From: Candidatus Izemoplasma sp.
Lineage (GTDB): Bacteria; Bacillota_I; Bacilli_A; Izemoplasmatales; Izemoplasmataceae
Length of the DNA stretch: 49,138 bases
Direction: 5' to 3'
Assembly (NCBI GenBank): GCA_029939945.1
Contig: JAOZRX010000009.1
Coordinates: forward strand, 1-49,138
Shown here piece by piece: positions 43,462-49,138 of this stretch (positions are counted from its first letter, which is position 1; each line of letters opens with the position of its first letter). A program made the translations under genes and the position numbers. A model generated the notes under the pieces. That model was not told the origin of the DNA, did not search any database, and saw nothing but the letters and a program-made list of their open reading frames with translations.

Positions 43462-45193
43462 ATCGAAATACAACAAATTCCCTAAAATAAAAGTAACGGA
43501 TGAAAATTCTGTTGTTTTAGGATATAAAGATATTATAAATACAATATTTAAAGGTATGAAAACAGATAAAAAGGTGTTGGTTCTAGAATGTTTTCCTGGA
43601 GTTCGATACAGTGAACTGATGGAAAATCTAATTTCACCTTTAAATCCAAACTTAATTATCAAATCAGATGATCTTGCATTGGATAAAGATGATATCACAA
43701 AGAAGATATACTCTAACCTAACAAAAGACCGTGTATTTGGGGTTATTTCAGAGATGGAAATTAAAGATCTATATATTGAAAAGAAAGTAATAGAGGCAAG
43801 AAAAGCTATTAATAACGCAAAAGGATTAGTAGTAATTTATGGATTTGGAGCAAGTCACATTACATTAGGCGATACATTAGTCTATTTCGATTTGGCTAGA
43901 TGGGAAATTCAACAAAGATTTAGATCAGGTGAATTAACTAACTGGAAAATGGACAACTATGATCTTGATATTTTAAGAAAATATAAAAGAGCCTATTTTG
44001 TAGAATGGAGAATTGCTGATAGAATTAAGAAGTCTTTGTTTGAAGAACTAGATTACTATATTGATACAAATGGAGTTAATAATCCCAAAATGATAACTGG
44101 TAAGGACTTTTTAAAGGGACTTATTCAATCAGTCAAAACACCATTCAGATTAGTACCATATTTCGATCCTGGTATTTGGGGTGGTCAGTGGATGAAAGAA
44201 GTATGCGATTTAGATAAAAGCAAAGATAACTTTGCTTGGAGTTTTGATGGAGTTCCTGAAGAGAATTCAGTCTACATGGAGTATGGCAATTCGTATATTG
44301 AGATGCCTGCATTAAATATTGTTTTTTATCAGCCAATTGAACTTCTAGGGAAAAACGTATTTGATAGATTCGGAAAAGAATTTCCAATCAGATTTGATTT
44401 TCTTGATACAGTAAAAGGAGGAAACCTTTCACTTCAGGTTCATCCGTTAACTCCATATATAAAGAAGCAATTTGGTATGAAATATACTCAAGATGAGAGT
44501 TATTATATATTACACGCTGAAAAAGGTTCATCAGTCTTTCTTGGAGTAAAAGAGAATGTTGATAAAAGTGAGATGTTTAAAGATTTGAGAAAAGCTAAAA
44601 AAGGGAACTACCGATTCCCTCATGAAAAATATATTAATGAATTTCCTGCGAAAACGCATGATCATTTCTTAATACCAGCAGGTACAATTCATTGCTCAGG
44701 ATCAGAAACAATGGTTTTAGAAATAAGCGCAACTCCATATATATTTACATTCAAATTATGGGATTGGGGACGTCTTGGACTTGATGGAATACCTCGCCCA
44801 GTTCATCTGGACCATGGTGAAAAAGTAATCCAATGGAATAGAACAACTAAGTGGGTAAAAGACAACTTAGTTGACCAGTCTGTTCTTCTTGAAAAAAATG
44901 ATAATTTTACTGAAGAAAGAACTGGTCTTCATGAACTCGAATTCATTGAAACAAGAAGACATTTCTTCACAGGAATAGTAAAACATAAAGCAAATGATTC
45001 TGTCCATGTATTGAATTTAATACATGGACAAGAAGCAATCATTAAGAGTATCAACAACTCGTTTGAGCCATATATAGTGCATTATGCTGAAACATTCATT
45101 ATCCCAGCTAATGTTGGAAATTATACTATTGAACCACATGGACCAAGTGTTGGGAAAAAAATTGGGACAATAAAAGCTTATATTAGAAATTAA
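43442..45193 (+). CDS. Mannose-6-phosphate isomerase-like cupin with N-terminal kinase-like domain
   Basis: A 583-residue two-part protein. Residues from about 230 to 583 resemble class I mannose-6-phosphate isomerases: Gln332 and His334 (SLQVHP), Glu352 (DESYYI) and His417 (AGTIHCSGSET) match the zinc ligands, and the KLWDWGRLGLDG segment is typical. The N-terminal 200 residues look like a nucleoside/uridine kinase fold, with VLVLECFPGVRYSELM where a P-loop would be, but the Walker A Lys is absent. ATG 43442 follows AGGTGA; a GTG at 43433 overlaps that site. An isomerase for mannose or a phosphorylated relative is likely; the N-terminal domain may be structural. Confidence 0.78.
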   Translation: MSYLTFKSKYNKFPKIKVTDENSVVLGYKDIINTIFKGMKTDKKVLVLECFPGVRYSELMENLISPLNPNLIIKSDDLALDKDDITKKIYSNLTKDRVFGVISEMEIKDLYIEKKVIEARKAINNAKGLVVIYGFGASHITLGDTLVYFDLARWEIQQRFRSGELTNWKMDNYDLDILRKYKRAYFVEWRIADRIKKSLFEELDYYIDTNGVNNPKMITGKDFLKGLIQSVKTPFRLVPYFDPGIWGGQWMKEVCDLDKSKDNFAWSFDGVPEENSVYMEYGNSYIEMPALNIVFYQPIELLGKNVFDRFGKEFPIRFDFLDTVKGGNLSLQVHPLTPYIKKQFGMKYTQDESYYILHAEKGSSVFLGVKENVDKSEMFKDLRKAKKGNYRFPHEKYINEFPAKTHDHFLIPAGTIHCSGSETMVLEISATPYIFTFKLWDWGRLGLDGIPRPVHLDHGEKVIQWNRTTKWVKDNLVDQSVLLEKNDNFTEERTGLHELEFIETRRHFFTGIVKHKANDSVHVLNLIHGQEAIIKSINNSFEPYIVHYAETFIIPANVGNYTIEPHGPSVGKKIGTIKAYIRN

Positions 45194-45204
45194 GGAGTGA
45201 TTTT

Positions 45205-45924
45205 TTGGAATATTTAATTGGATTAGTAGTTATATTGGTAATAATAATTGGATATTTACTTTACAAAAATAGAATTGCAAAAAAAGAAGCAATTGAAGAA
45301 ATATTCAATTTCTTCTTACTGAATGCATATGAAGAAAGAGTTAAATGGTTTAGAACATTGAATAAATATGTAAAAGGGAGACCAAGTGTATTTGTGGGGG
45401 ACTCTATTACACAAGAATTTCTACTCTCAGAAATATATGCAGGACTCAATGTTTGTAATAGAGGAATTGGTGGAGACACAACTGAAGGTGTTTTAAAAAG
45501 AATGAATGAGAGTATCTTTGATGTAAATCCATCTCAATTGTTTTTAATGATTGGAACTAATGATTTAGTCTTGAGTGATTTATCATCTATTCAAATTGTT
45601 GAAAATATAAAAAAAATCTGTGTTCAGAGTTTAGAGAAACTACCAGATTTAAAAATTCATGTAGTTTCTATCTTCCCAGTTTCAGAACAAAAGGACCCAA
45701 AAGTTGACCCAAATACTGTTGGAGATAGAACGAACATAACAATAAATGAAATCAATAAAATGTTAGAAGAATATGCCAAAGAAGTTGGAATTAATTACTT
45801 AGATATTAGTAGTTTACTAATAGATGAAACAGGAAATTTGAACGTTTTATATACTCGTGAAGGGCTACATTTATCGCAAACTGGATATGAGAAAATCGAA
45901 AGTATTTACCGTAAACATCTATGA
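45205..45924 (+). CDS. Membrane-anchored SGNH/GDSL hydrolase
   Basis: A 239-residue lipase/esterase-like protein with an N-terminal membrane segment (residues 3-20). Block I is VFVGDSIT with Ser67, block II GIGGDTT, block III GTNDL with Asn119, and block V REGLHLS with His222; the usual Asp two or three residues before this His is Glu219. TTG at 45205 is the start, with AAGGAGTGA just upstream. It may remove acetyl or other acyl groups from the glycan. The active site probably faces outside if the anchor is a type II signal anchor; orientation is uncertain. Confidence 0.85.
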   Translation: MEYLIGLVVILVIIIGYLLYKNRIAKKEAIEEIFNFFLLNAYEERVKWFRTLNKYVKGRPSVFVGDSITQEFLLSEIYAGLNVCNRGIGGDTTEGVLKRMNESIFDVNPSQLFLMIGTNDLVLSDLSSIQIVENIKKICVQSLEKLPDLKIHVVSIFPVSEQKDPKVDPNTVGDRTNITINEINKMLEEYAKEVGINYLDISSLLIDETGNLNVLYTREGLHLSQTGYEKIESIYRKHL

Positions 45925-45925
45925 T

Positions 45926-45954
45926 AATGAATCGTTAATTCGATTCATTTTTTT
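45926..45954 (+). terminator. Terminator after the SGNH hydrolase gene
   Basis: A 9-bp stem (45926-45934 with 45941-45949) around TTAATT followed by a T run of seven. It marks the end of the sugar utilisation region. Confidence 0.85.
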
Positions 45955-46092
45955 ATGAATAATTTTTTACATGGTCAACTAAAATTTCATGTGTATACAT
46001 ATGATGTGATTTAATAATATTATATGTAAATATAATGCACTCTGTGGTATCATAGATTTAGTTAGTATAAATAATTAGTGAGAGGTACTTAT

Positions 46093-47190
46093 ATGATAAG
46101 AGAAGTTAAAACAAAAAAAGATTTAAAGGCTTTTGTTTATTTTATTAAGGACTTATATAAAACTGAGGAACATTACGTTTTTCCTATTTTTTATGTCTTA
46201 AAGAAGGAATTAAAACAAGAAATTTTAGTGCAAGAGAATTATAAAGCTATTTTATCACTTAAAAATGGAGTCGTTAATGGTAGATTGATGTTTACTTATT
46301 CTGAATCTAAGAAAAAAGGGAAAGAGATTTGTTATTTCTCATTCTTTGACACAATAAATGATAAATTGGTTGTTAAAGAGTTGTTTGACTATATGGAAGA
46401 AGATATGAAAAAGAATAAAATAGATTACTGCGAGGGAACTTACACTCCATATGATCAAGAAACAAGAAGAGGAGTATTAGTAAGTGGGTTTGATATTGAC
46501 CCAACTCTCTTTACTTCTTATAATTATGAGTATTATGGAACATTATTAGAAGAATATGGATTTTATAAGGCAATAGATACAGTTTCATTAAATGCTGATG
46601 TGAATGCAAAATCTAAAAAAAGGTTAAATACTTTTTCTAAATATTTTAATAGAAGTCATGACGTTAGAGTTGATTCTTTAAACTATAAACAAATAGAAAA
46701 AGATTTAGAAGATGTTCACTTAATATTTGAAGAAGCAACAAATGAAGTAATATACCAAGACGCTCCTAGTATAGATATATTAAGAGAGGCAGCACTTAAT
46801 ATGAAAATGTTTATCAATCCTAATCTAATTAAGATTGCTAGAGAAAATAAAACTAATAAACCAGTTGGATTTTGTGTTGTGTTTCCTGACTTTAACCAAG
46901 TATTTAAAAAGACAAAAGGAAAACTAAAACCAATTGCTTTACTAAGAGGAAAGAAAAAAATAACTAAAGCAAGAGGAACGTTACAATATATTACCTCTGA
47001 TTATCAAAATACAGGACTAATTGGTCATATCTTTAAATGTATTTTTGATGAGCTAGAAGCAATAGGCATCACAGATTTTGAAGCTGGGACAATGATGGAA
47101 GATAATGATAAACCAATAACTGCTTTTAAGAAATTCGGTGGAGAAATAATTAAAGTTTACCGAATATTTGGAAAGGATATTAAATTATGA
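46093..47190 (+). CDS. GNAT-like acyltransferase superfamily protein
   Basis: A 365-residue cytoplasmic protein with features of the GNAT fold: an N-terminal VKTKKDLKAFVYFIKDLY segment, a central beta-sheet region, and a C-terminal acyl-CoA-type region with YQNTGLIGHIFKCIFDELEAIGI and FEAGTMMEDN. It looks like the YghO-type long GNAT proteins, but I cannot name a substrate. ATG 46093 follows AGAGGT (46081-46086); a GTG at 46078 is too close to that site. The next gene starts in its stop codon, so the two are translationally coupled. Confidence 0.6.
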   Translation: MIREVKTKKDLKAFVYFIKDLYKTEEHYVFPIFYVLKKELKQEILVQENYKAILSLKNGVVNGRLMFTYSESKKKGKEICYFSFFDTINDKLVVKELFDYMEEDMKKNKIDYCEGTYTPYDQETRRGVLVSGFDIDPTLFTSYNYEYYGTLLEEYGFYKAIDTVSLNADVNAKSKKRLNTFSKYFNRSHDVRVDSLNYKQIEKDLEDVHLIFEEATNEVIYQDAPSIDILREAALNMKMFINPNLIKIARENKTNKPVGFCVVFPDFNQVFKKTKGKLKPIALLRGKKKITKARGTLQYITSDYQNTGLIGHIFKCIFDELEAIGITDFEAGTMMEDNDKPITAFKKFGGEIIKVYRIFGKDIKL

Positions 47191-48374
47191 TTTTTACAAT
47201 AATACAACTTATCTCAATCTTTTTAGTCCCTATCTTCATTATTAAGTACAATAAATTCATTATTACAAAATGGTTAGGTACAATTGGTACAGCTTATTTC
47301 CTAGGGATCTTAGTTGCTTTGTTAGTATATGGACTCCAGATTATTGGAATAGATATAGTCCCTAATGCTGATATAGGAGAAATAGGGAGTCATTTAGCTA
47401 TAAGTATCGCAATACCATTATTAATGTTTAGTGCTAATTTAAAAGAAGCAAGAAAATTATCTAAGACAGTTTTAAAATCATTCTTATCATTAATAGTTTC
47501 CGCAGTAGCTGTATCTTCAATTACTTTTTATCTATATGGAAGAACTATTGAGTTTGGAGCTGAACTGTCAGGTATGGCTGTAGGGTTATATACTGGAGGA
47601 ACTCCTAATTTAAATGCTATAGGTAATATCTTTCAGTTAGGATCAACTGTAATAGGTGTAGCTAACTTATCAGATATGATAATAGGTGCAATATTTTATA
47701 TGTTCTTATTATTACTATGTAAACCATTATTATTGAAATTCTTAAGACCTTCAGATAAAGATGTTTACTTAAAAGAAGAATCTAATGTTGTAAATACTGA
47801 GGATATTGATATTAATGAGTTTAAAATAACTAAGAAATTAATTAATAGATTTTTATTGGCATTTGGAATAGCTCTTACTGGAGCTGGGCTTGGTATACTA
47901 TTATGGATAATAATGGGAAGTGTTGAAGGTAGAATGACTGATTTACTTGTTCCTGTGATGATGATTACTGTAACTGTGCTTGGTATCGTAATGTCATTCA
48001 ATGAAAAAATAAGAGAAACAAAAGGAATGAATGTCTTAGGACAATACTTTATTTTAGTATTCTCATTTGCACTAGCTTCATCACTAGATTTTACAAAGAT
48101 GCAAGGATTATTTGGTAATATATTAGTATTATATGGAGTAATTACTGTTGGAGTATTTGTTGTTCATGTTGTAATTAGTAAGTTTATGAATATTGATGCT
48201 GACTGTACAATTGTAACTTTAACTGCTGGAGTATATGGACCAGCCTTTGTACCAGCAATTACGAAACAAATAAAAAATGATGATCTTACAATTCCTGGAT
48301 TAATTATTGGATCACTTGGATATGCAATTGGAACTTTTCTTGGAGTAATATTAGCGTTGCTATTCTTATTGTAA
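47187..48374 (+). CDS. DUF819 family membrane protein
   Basis: A 395-residue membrane protein with about ten to eleven membrane segments, of the DUF819 (YjcL-like) family. The family mark GLYTGGTPNLNAIG occurs near residue 133 and a related AGVYGPAFVPAI in the second half, consistent with two inverted repeats as in transporters. A hydrophilic loop lies at about residues 190-215. ATGA overlap with the GNAT-like gene indicates an operon. A transport function is suspected for the family but the substrate is unknown. Confidence 0.85.
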   Translation: MIFTIIQLISIFLVPIFIIKYNKFIITKWLGTIGTAYFLGILVALLVYGLQIIGIDIVPNADIGEIGSHLAISIAIPLLMFSANLKEARKLSKTVLKSFLSLIVSAVAVSSITFYLYGRTIEFGAELSGMAVGLYTGGTPNLNAIGNIFQLGSTVIGVANLSDMIIGAIFYMFLLLLCKPLLLKFLRPSDKDVYLKEESNVVNTEDIDINEFKITKKLINRFLLAFGIALTGAGLGILLWIIMGSVEGRMTDLLVPVMMITVTVLGIVMSFNEKIRETKGMNVLGQYFILVFSFALASSLDFTKMQGLFGNILVLYGVITVGVFVVHVVISKFMNIDADCTIVTLTAGVYGPAFVPAITKQIKNDDLTIPGLIIGSLGYAIGTFLGVILALLFLL

Positions 48375-48477
48375 AAATACACATAAATTAAGAAAAAGGA
48401 AATTTTTGAAAAAAAGTTTCTTTTTTAATTGGCTTTAAATAGCCGTTTAAAAATTATTTTGATTTATTTTCAAAAAG

Positions 48478-48567
48478 TTATTGTGTTCTACACAGTAACG
48501 TGCTATTATTTAAGTGTGCAGTGCACAGTAATATTTTTTTAAGAGTTATATGTGTGTAACACAATAA
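48478..48567. promoter_or_regulatory. Three tandem palindromic operator-like sites upstream of the peptide array
   Basis: Three 13-bp dyads of the form TGTG(T/C)-N3-(A/G)CACA lie at 48482-48494, 48515-48527 and 48551-48563, about 33 and 36 bases apart, roughly three helical turns. Each is followed by A/GTAA or ATAA. The first extends to a 21-bp near-perfect palindrome (48478-48498). They overlap and flank the promoter-like elements at 48481-48509. Confidence 0.65.
48481..48509 (+). promoter_or_regulatory. Probable promoter of the small-peptide array
   Basis: TTGTGT (48481-48486) and TATTAT (48504-48509) with a 17-base spacer. The -35 element lies inside the first palindrome and the expected start point lies in the second, as in a repressed promoter. 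Confidence 0.5.
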
Positions 48568-48586
48568 AGGTAAAGGAGTGAATCTT

Positions 48587-48724
48587 ATGAAAAGACGATT
48601 ACTTAAAAAAGAAACATCTATAAAAGGATATGAAAGAAAAATTGATTGTAATACAATCGGGACTAGCACAATGTTTTCTGAGTTAAAATTCATTTATAAT
48701 AACAGACATTTAATGTTGATTTAA
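48587..48724 (+). CDS. Small basic peptide, copy 1 of a tandem family
   Basis: A 45-residue product that I do not recognise. It starts MKRRLLKKE, has KIDCNTIG in the middle with one Cys (Cys21), then STMF and KFIY, and ends in hydrophobic residues. AAAGGAGTGA is a strong ribosome binding site before its ATG. Copy 2 is 28 of 45 residues identical, with most other changes conservative (K/R, L/I, S/T, N/D, H/Y) and many silent codon changes, which argues that it is translated. No signal peptide is evident; the basic N-terminus suggests nucleic acid or membrane contact. Confidence 0.72.
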   Translation: MKRRLLKKETSIKGYERKIDCNTIGTSTMFSELKFIYNNRHLMLI

Positions 48725-48930
48725 TATAAACGATTTAGAAAAAGACTTAACAAAGCCTATTATATAATTGTGTTAAATCTCAACTACAGGTTGCTTGAAC
48801 ATCTTATATATGAAAGGTAAAATTAAGTATAATCATATTGTATTATGCAGTAGGTTTGTATAATTGCACTATTGATTAATACCGACAATTAGGACGCAAA
48901 AATGTATATTATTTTTAAGGAGTGAAAGAA
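48725..48930. other. Spacer between peptide copies 1 and 2
   Basis: About 200 AT-rich bases with no frame resembling the peptide family. A TATAAT-like box near 48872 could start a separate transcript for copies 2 and 3. It does not contain the palindromes found before copy 1. Confidence 0.4.
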
Positions 48931-49068
48931 ATGAGAAGACGATTTATTAAAAATGAATTACCTATTAGAGGATGTGAAGGTAAAATTGACTGTAACACAA
49001 TTGGGATTAGTACAATGTTTACTGAGTCAAAGTTCATTTACGACAATAGATATTTGACGATACTTTGA
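48931..49068 (+). CDS. Small basic peptide, copy 2 of a tandem family
   Basis: A 45-residue paralogue of copy 1 starting MRRRFIKNE, with GCEGKIDCNTIG (Cys15 and Cys21), STMFTESKFIY and a hydrophobic end. AAGGAGTGA precedes the ATG. The invariant block from residue 18 to 25 is its most conserved part. The synonymous differences from copy 1 (for example GAT/GAC, AAT/AAC, ATC/ATT, TAT/TAC) show selection on the protein. Function unknown. Confidence 0.72.
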   Translation: MRRRFIKNELPIRGCEGKIDCNTIGISTMFTESKFIYDNRYLTIL

Positions 49069-49096
49069 TATAAATTAATAGCAAGGAGTGATCATC

Positions 49097-49138
49097 ATGA
49101 AAAAACGATTTACAAAAAAACAACACCATAATGAAAAT
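49097..49138 (+). CDS. Small basic peptide, copy 3, truncated by the window end
   Basis: Fourteen codons remain, starting MKKRFTKKQ after a GCAAGGAGTGA ribosome binding site, matching the basic N-terminus of copies 1 and 2. The gap to copy 2 is only 28 bases. The rest lies outside the window, so family membership rests on the N-terminus and spacing. Confidence 0.5.
   Translation, partial: MKKRFTKKQHHNEN

Noticed and set aside
45988-46003. Near-palindrome around TGTATACA upstream of the GNAT-like gene
   Set aside because: Two mismatches in an AT-rich stretch make it likely by chance; no promoter or second copy supports an operator.
48478-48693. Minus-strand frame over the peptide copy 1 and its operators
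   Set aside because: The plus-strand copy has a paralogue with silent codon differences and a strong ribosome binding site, so the minus frame is a shadow.
48831-48884. Short frame of 17 codons between peptide copies
   Set aside because: It begins near a weak site, is very short and does not match the peptide family.
1-49138. Alternative genetic code with TGA as tryptophan
   Set aside because: Several well-defined genes end with TGA at the expected place and tryptophan is encoded by TGG throughout.
1-49138. CRISPR array, insertion sequence, prophage or integrase
   Set aside because: No regularly spaced repeats of CRISPR size, transposase, integrase or phage structural protein was seen.

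Overview
The window is AT-rich DNA (roughly 70% A+T by eye), gene-dense, with strong GGAGG/GAGGTGA ribosome binding sites, many ATGA and TAATG gene overlaps, Cys-anchored lipoproteins and no outer-membrane genes. This fits a low-GC Gram-positive bacterium (Bacillota) or a related mollicute that keeps the standard code. TGA is a true stop (for example after threonine aldolase at 2941 and the SGNH hydrolase at 45924) and tryptophan is TGG, so code 4 mycoplasmas are excluded. I cannot fix the genus from sequence alone. An anaerobe related to Izemoplasma/Haloplasma/Acholeplasma or Erysipelotrichia is a guess.

Layout. 1-6.2 kb holds housekeeping genes: M3 oligopeptidase, threonine aldolase, carboxylesterase, a convergent membrane protein, the ribosome-assembly GTPase EngB, an NAD-dependent epimerase and tRNA-Lys(CTT). 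At 6.3-7.1 kb is a class I mannose-6-phosphate isomerase on the minus strand. 7.4-12.7 kb is one tightly coupled operon: DUF1638 protein, a RACo-type ferredoxin/ASKHA corrinoid activator, an AraC regulator, a URO-D methyltransferase-like protein fused to a thioredoxin-like domain, and a CobW GTPase. A BadF-type sugar kinase (minus) follows.

14.0-19.5 kb carries an AraC regulator (apparently with a non-AUG start), a divergent GH38-like protein and a large lipoprotein with a propeller-like repeat family. A minus-strand DeoR regulator plus DUF4432 mutarotase-like pair is transcribed away from a 14-kb operon (21.4-35.5 kb): class II aldolase, flavin reductase-like protein, URO-D protein, corrinoid protein, second URO-D protein, PfkB kinase, D-lyxose-isomerase-like cupin, second PfkB kinase, third URO-D-like protein, canonical GH38 alpha-mannosidase, alpha/beta hydrolase and a second divergent GH38-like protein. 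35.6-45.9 kb continues the sugar system: two more propeller-family proteins without signal peptides, a CUT1-type ABC transporter (two permeases and a lipoprotein receptor, no ATPase), a lipoprotein with a C-terminal membrane anchor, a DUF624 protein, a mannose-isomerase-like fusion and an SGNH hydrolase. The last 3 kb carries a GNAT-like protein, a DUF819 membrane protein and a tandem array of unrecognised 45-residue peptide genes behind three matching palindromes.

How it may work together (inference): a mannose-rich, probably decorated glycan fragment is bound and imported by the ABC system. It is trimmed in the cytoplasm by GH38-type and propeller-type enzymes with help from esterases. Mannose could be isomerised to fructose and phosphorylated twice to fructose-1,6-bisphosphate, then cleaved by the aldolase. 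The corrinoid protein and URO-D proteins inside the same operon, with the corrinoid-activating operon nearby, suggest that methyl groups are removed from the sugar or a co-imported methyl donor. That combination, a corrinoid demethylation module embedded in an alpha-mannoside utilisation operon, is the most interesting candidate system here. The second is the regulated small-peptide array at the right edge.
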